Below, piece after piece: positions 33,224 through 35,598 of a DNA stretch of 35,598 nucleotides; positions within the stretch are counted from its first letter, which is position 1, and each line of letters opens with the position of its first letter. The DNA comes from Chromobacterium aquaticum (GTDB taxonomy: Bacteria; Pseudomonadota; Gammaproteobacteria; Burkholderiales; Chromobacteriaceae): contig NZ_JAJOHW010000078.1 of the NCBI RefSeq assembly GCF_021129195.1, forward strand, positions 1 to 35,598, written 5' to 3'. The position numbers and the translations under genes were made by a program. The notes under the pieces were generated by a model. It was not told where the DNA came from, searched no databases, and saw only the letters and a program-made list of their open reading frames with translations.

Positions 33224-35598
33224 TCAGGATTGGGGCCGCCGGGCCGGTTTGGCTGGGGCCAGTGGCTTGCTCGGCTCCACAATAAAAATCCGCGCCGGCA
33301 ACTGGAATTGCACCAGTTGCAACAGGGCCAGCGGGCCGGCGCCGGCCTCGCTGCGCAATTGGTAGCGCGCTTGATGGCCGCCGGGCAGCTGCCAGCTCAG
33401 CTGCCAGGTGGCGCGGTCTATCTGTTCGCGCTGCGCCTGTTCCAGCAGGCGCAGCCAGCCCCAGCGGCCGGGGTGGTCCTGCGTCTGGCGCAGGCCGGCC
33501 TTCTCGGTCTGCCATTGCAGGCTGGCGCCGGCCTTTAGCGGATCGCCGGGCCAGTTCAGCGCCTTCCAGCTTGCCAGCTGGTTGAAGTCGTGCAGGCTGT
33601 GCTGATCCAGTTGCAGCCGGGTTTCCGCCAGGCCGGGGGAGGAGATGGGCTGCAACTCGAAGCGCATGCCGGCATCACCTTGGGCGTAGAGCAGGCTGGA
33701 CAGCCGCGACAGGCGGTTGAGCTCATTGAGGAAGTTCAGGTCGAAGCGCAGCGCCTGCGCCGCCGCCGGGTCCGGCGACCATTGATCGCCCTGTTGTTCC
33801 AGCACCCCGCCCAATTGCTGGCGCACGAACTGCGGCACCAGGCCGTCGCTGGGGTGCAGAAAGCGGCTCAGCTCCGGCAGCGAGGCGTCAGCATCGCTGC
33901 GGTGGAAGGGATAGCGGCCGGCGAAGCTGGACTGCCAGGGCCGGACGATGCTCTGGTCCCATAACTGGTTGAGGCTGGCGGCCGCCGGTTGCAGCAGGGT
34001 GGACCAGGACTGGTCCAGGGGCTGCAGGAACAAGTGCTGGCCCAAACCCTGCCAGTCCTCGCCCAGGCTGGCGGCCAGCTGAGCGGCGTAATCGCGGCCC
34101 TCGGCCAGCTCGCCGCCCTTGCCCTGGAACACCGCCTGCGCCAGCGCGCGAGCGGCGGCGTCCGGGTCCGGCGCGGCGGCCACCTGCTGCAGCTTGAGCC
34201 GGGTGGCGGCCACCCGTTCCAGATAACGTTGCAGGCTGAGCGCGGAGCCGTCTTGGCGCTCCTCCAGCAGCCGCAGCAATGGGCCGAAGCTTTGTGCCAG
34301 CGGCGCGGCTTCCGCTGCGGCTCTCGCCGGCGCGCTGGCGTCGGCCTTGCCCAGCAGCGCCTGGGCCTTGTCCACCAGATTGGCGCCCAGGCTGTCCACG
34401 CGCTCGCCGGCGCGGGCGTTGTCGCGCACCAGCGTCATCAGCGCGCGCAGCGGCGAGCGTTGCGGATCGGCGTAGACCTGCAATTGCTGGGCATTGGCGG
34501 CCAGTTTGGTTTCCACCTGCCACGACACATCGTTGAGGAATCGCTGCCAGGCGCGGGCGTAATCGGCGAAGTAGCGCTGGCGCAGCGCGGCATCCTGAGT
34601 CGCGTCGGCGCTGGGCTGGCCGGCTTCGCCGGCACCCAGCACCCAGTCGCCGGCATTGCCCTGGCGGCGATGGGCATCGGCGAAAGCGGCGCGCAAGTGT
34701 TCGTCCCAGGCCTTGCGGGTGAACACGCCGGGTAGGCTGGCCTCGCTGCGCCACAGGCCGCGCAAGTCCTGGCCCGGCAACAAGGCGGCCAGCGTTTGCG
34801 GCGGATACTTGGCCGCGGCCTCGGCCAGGATGGGTTGATAGCGAGCGTCGTCGGCCTGCTGGCGGCCCAGCTGGCCGATCAGGGTCTGGCGGCTGGCCTG
34901 CGCCAAAGCGGGGTCGGCGGCGATGCGCCAGCCGGGCTGGCCGGCCAGCCGCTCGGCGTAGAATTGCGCCATCGCGCGCAGCAGCGCCGGGGAAAAGTCC
35001 GCGTGCGCGGCGCTGGCTTGGGCCGTCAACTGAGCGGCGAGGAAGGCCGGCTCGGCGCGCGCCGGCTGGTCCAGCGTCAGATAGGCCTTCAGCGTTTGAT
35101 AGCCCTGTTCGGTCCGGGCCGGGTCGGCGGCCAGTTCCGCGCTGGGCGCCTGGTTCAGCGCCTGTAGCTGCCGCGCCCAGTGCTGGCGCGCCGGCGCGAT
35201 CAGCGCCTGGTCGATGGCGCGGGCGTACTGTGGACGCAGCCGTTCCAGCAAGGCGGCGTCGCGGTTCAGACCGAAGCGGGCCGACCACGGCGCGCCGTGC
35301 AACTGGCGGGCTTCCAGCTTCTCCAGCAGCCGCTGCAGCCGCAGCGCGCTGTCCAGCGTGGCGGTTTTGGGCTGGGCGTCGATGGCGGCCTGGGCTTCGG
35401 CGATCAGCCCATGGTTTTGATAAGTGGAGCCCAGCATGCCAAGGAGCCAGATCAGGCACAAGGCGCCGATGGCGGCGGCGAGCCGGCGCTGCCAAGGACG
35501 ACTGCGGCGGCGCGGCGCGAAGGCCGAGCCCAGGCTGATCGCGCCGCTCCACAGCCGGACGTCGGCCGGCCAGCTGGCCAGCGCCAGCGCCTTGAAGG
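33224..35598 (-). CDS. tssM: Type VI secretion membrane-complex protein TssM (IcmF-like), 5' part outside window
   Basis: 790 residues are visible, open to the window edge, so the N-terminal part with the first membrane helices and cytoplasmic domain is missing. The visible part begins FKALALASWPADVRLWSGAI, has a membrane helix near residues 38-55 (LAAAIGALCLIWLLGMLG), and then the long periplasmic region of IcmF-related proteins. The TssM C-terminal signature is present: FAGRYPFHRSDADASLPELSRFLHPSDGLVPQFVRQQLG, followed by a beta-rich domain that contacts TssJ. The product spans the inner membrane and links the baseplate to the outer-membrane lipoprotein. It ends in an alkaline tail (KPLAPAKPARRPQS). 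Downstream genes follow on the same strand. Confidence 0.9.
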   Translation of the reverse strand, partial: FKALALASWPADVRLWSGAISLGSAFAPRRRSRPWQRRLAAAIGALCLIWLLGMLGSTYQNHGLIAEAQAAIDAQPKTATLDSALRLQRLLEKLEARQLHGAPWSARFGLNRDAALLERLRPQYARAIDQALIAPARQHWARQLQALNQAPSAELAADPARTEQGYQTLKAYLTLDQPARAEPAFLAAQLTAQASAAHADFSPALLRAMAQFYAERLAGQPGWRIAADPALAQASRQTLIGQLGRQQADDARYQPILAEAAAKYPPQTLAALLPGQDLRGLWRSEASLPGVFTRKAWDEHLRAAFADAHRRQGNAGDWVLGAGEAGQPSADATQDAALRQRYFADYARAWQRFLNDVSWQVETKLAANAQQLQVYADPQRSPLRALMTLVRDNARAGERVDSLGANLVDKAQALLGKADASAPARAAAEAAPLAQSFGPLLRLLEERQDGSALSLQRYLERVAATRLKLQQVAAAPDPDAAARALAQAVFQGKGGELAEGRDYAAQLAASLGEDWQGLGQHLFLQPLDQSWSTLLQPAAASLNQLWDQSIVRPWQSSFAGRYPFHRSDADASLPELSRFLHPSDGLVPQFVRQQLGGVLEQQGDQWSPDPAAAQALRFDLNFLNELNRLSRLSSLLYAQGDAGMRFELQPISSPGLAETRLQLDQHSLHDFNQLASWKALNWPGDPLKAGASLQWQTEKAGLRQTQDHPGRWGWLRLLEQAQREQIDRATWQLSWQLPGGHQARYQLRSEAGAGPLALLQLVQFQLPARIFIVEPSKPLAPAKPARRPQS

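Noticed and set aside
33888-35552. 554-codon frame overlapping tssM
   Set aside because: An out-of-frame shadow with Arg/Ala/Gly-rich low-complexity content. The tssM frame carries the real family signatures.

Overview
The window looks like chromosome from a Chromobacterium species (Betaproteobacteria). GC content is high almost throughout. The class III aminotransferase at 26253-27635 closely matches what I recall of the C. violaceum omega-transaminase CV2025, with enough differences to suggest a sister species. No tRNA, rRNA, CRISPR array or transposase gene was seen.

Layout. 1-1838: repeat ends, a SlyD-type prolyl isomerase and a secreted alpha/beta hydrolase. 2312-7620: a two-gene operon, visibly richer in AT in its first gene, that I identify as a RADAR anti-phage system (rdrA ATPase, rdrB adenosine deaminase). 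7809-10358: small genes of unknown role, an ABM-type protein and an ANT(6)-like nucleotidyltransferase. 10502-11730: a UPF0126/TRIC-type membrane protein on the minus strand behind a tandem glycine riboswitch; one small palindromic element sits inside the second aptamer and another lies between the riboswitch and the gene. 11872-14367: a DUF3141 (PHA-synthase-like) protein with an Ala/Lys/Pro tail. 14995-18464: a secreted unknown protein, a LysR regulator divergent from azoreductase azoR, and a periplasmic histidine phosphatase.

18535-27635 is largely a polyamine/amino acid catabolism region. It has two paralogous solute-binding proteins, a PuuC/KauB-type aldehyde dehydrogenase, a PuuR-type regulator divergent from ald (alanine dehydrogenase), then puuD, puuA and a SpuC-like pyruvate aminotransferase. 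I infer that amines are glutamylated or transaminated onto pyruvate, aldehydes are oxidised, gamma-glutamyl groups are hydrolysed off, and alanine is recycled to pyruvate by Ald. 27782-35598 (minus strand) is the distal part of a type VI secretion operon in the order tssM-tssA-tssF-tssG-tssJ-tssE, with tssM cut by the window edge.

A family of small non-autonomous repeats with ends like TAGAACCTGTTCA is scattered through the window. It appears in full (about 140-155 bp), deleted and solo-end forms. Two copies begin exactly at stop codons and two lie in the glycine riboswitch region. The most notable items are the RADAR operon with its homopolymer tracts and the twice-interrupted glycine riboswitch locus.
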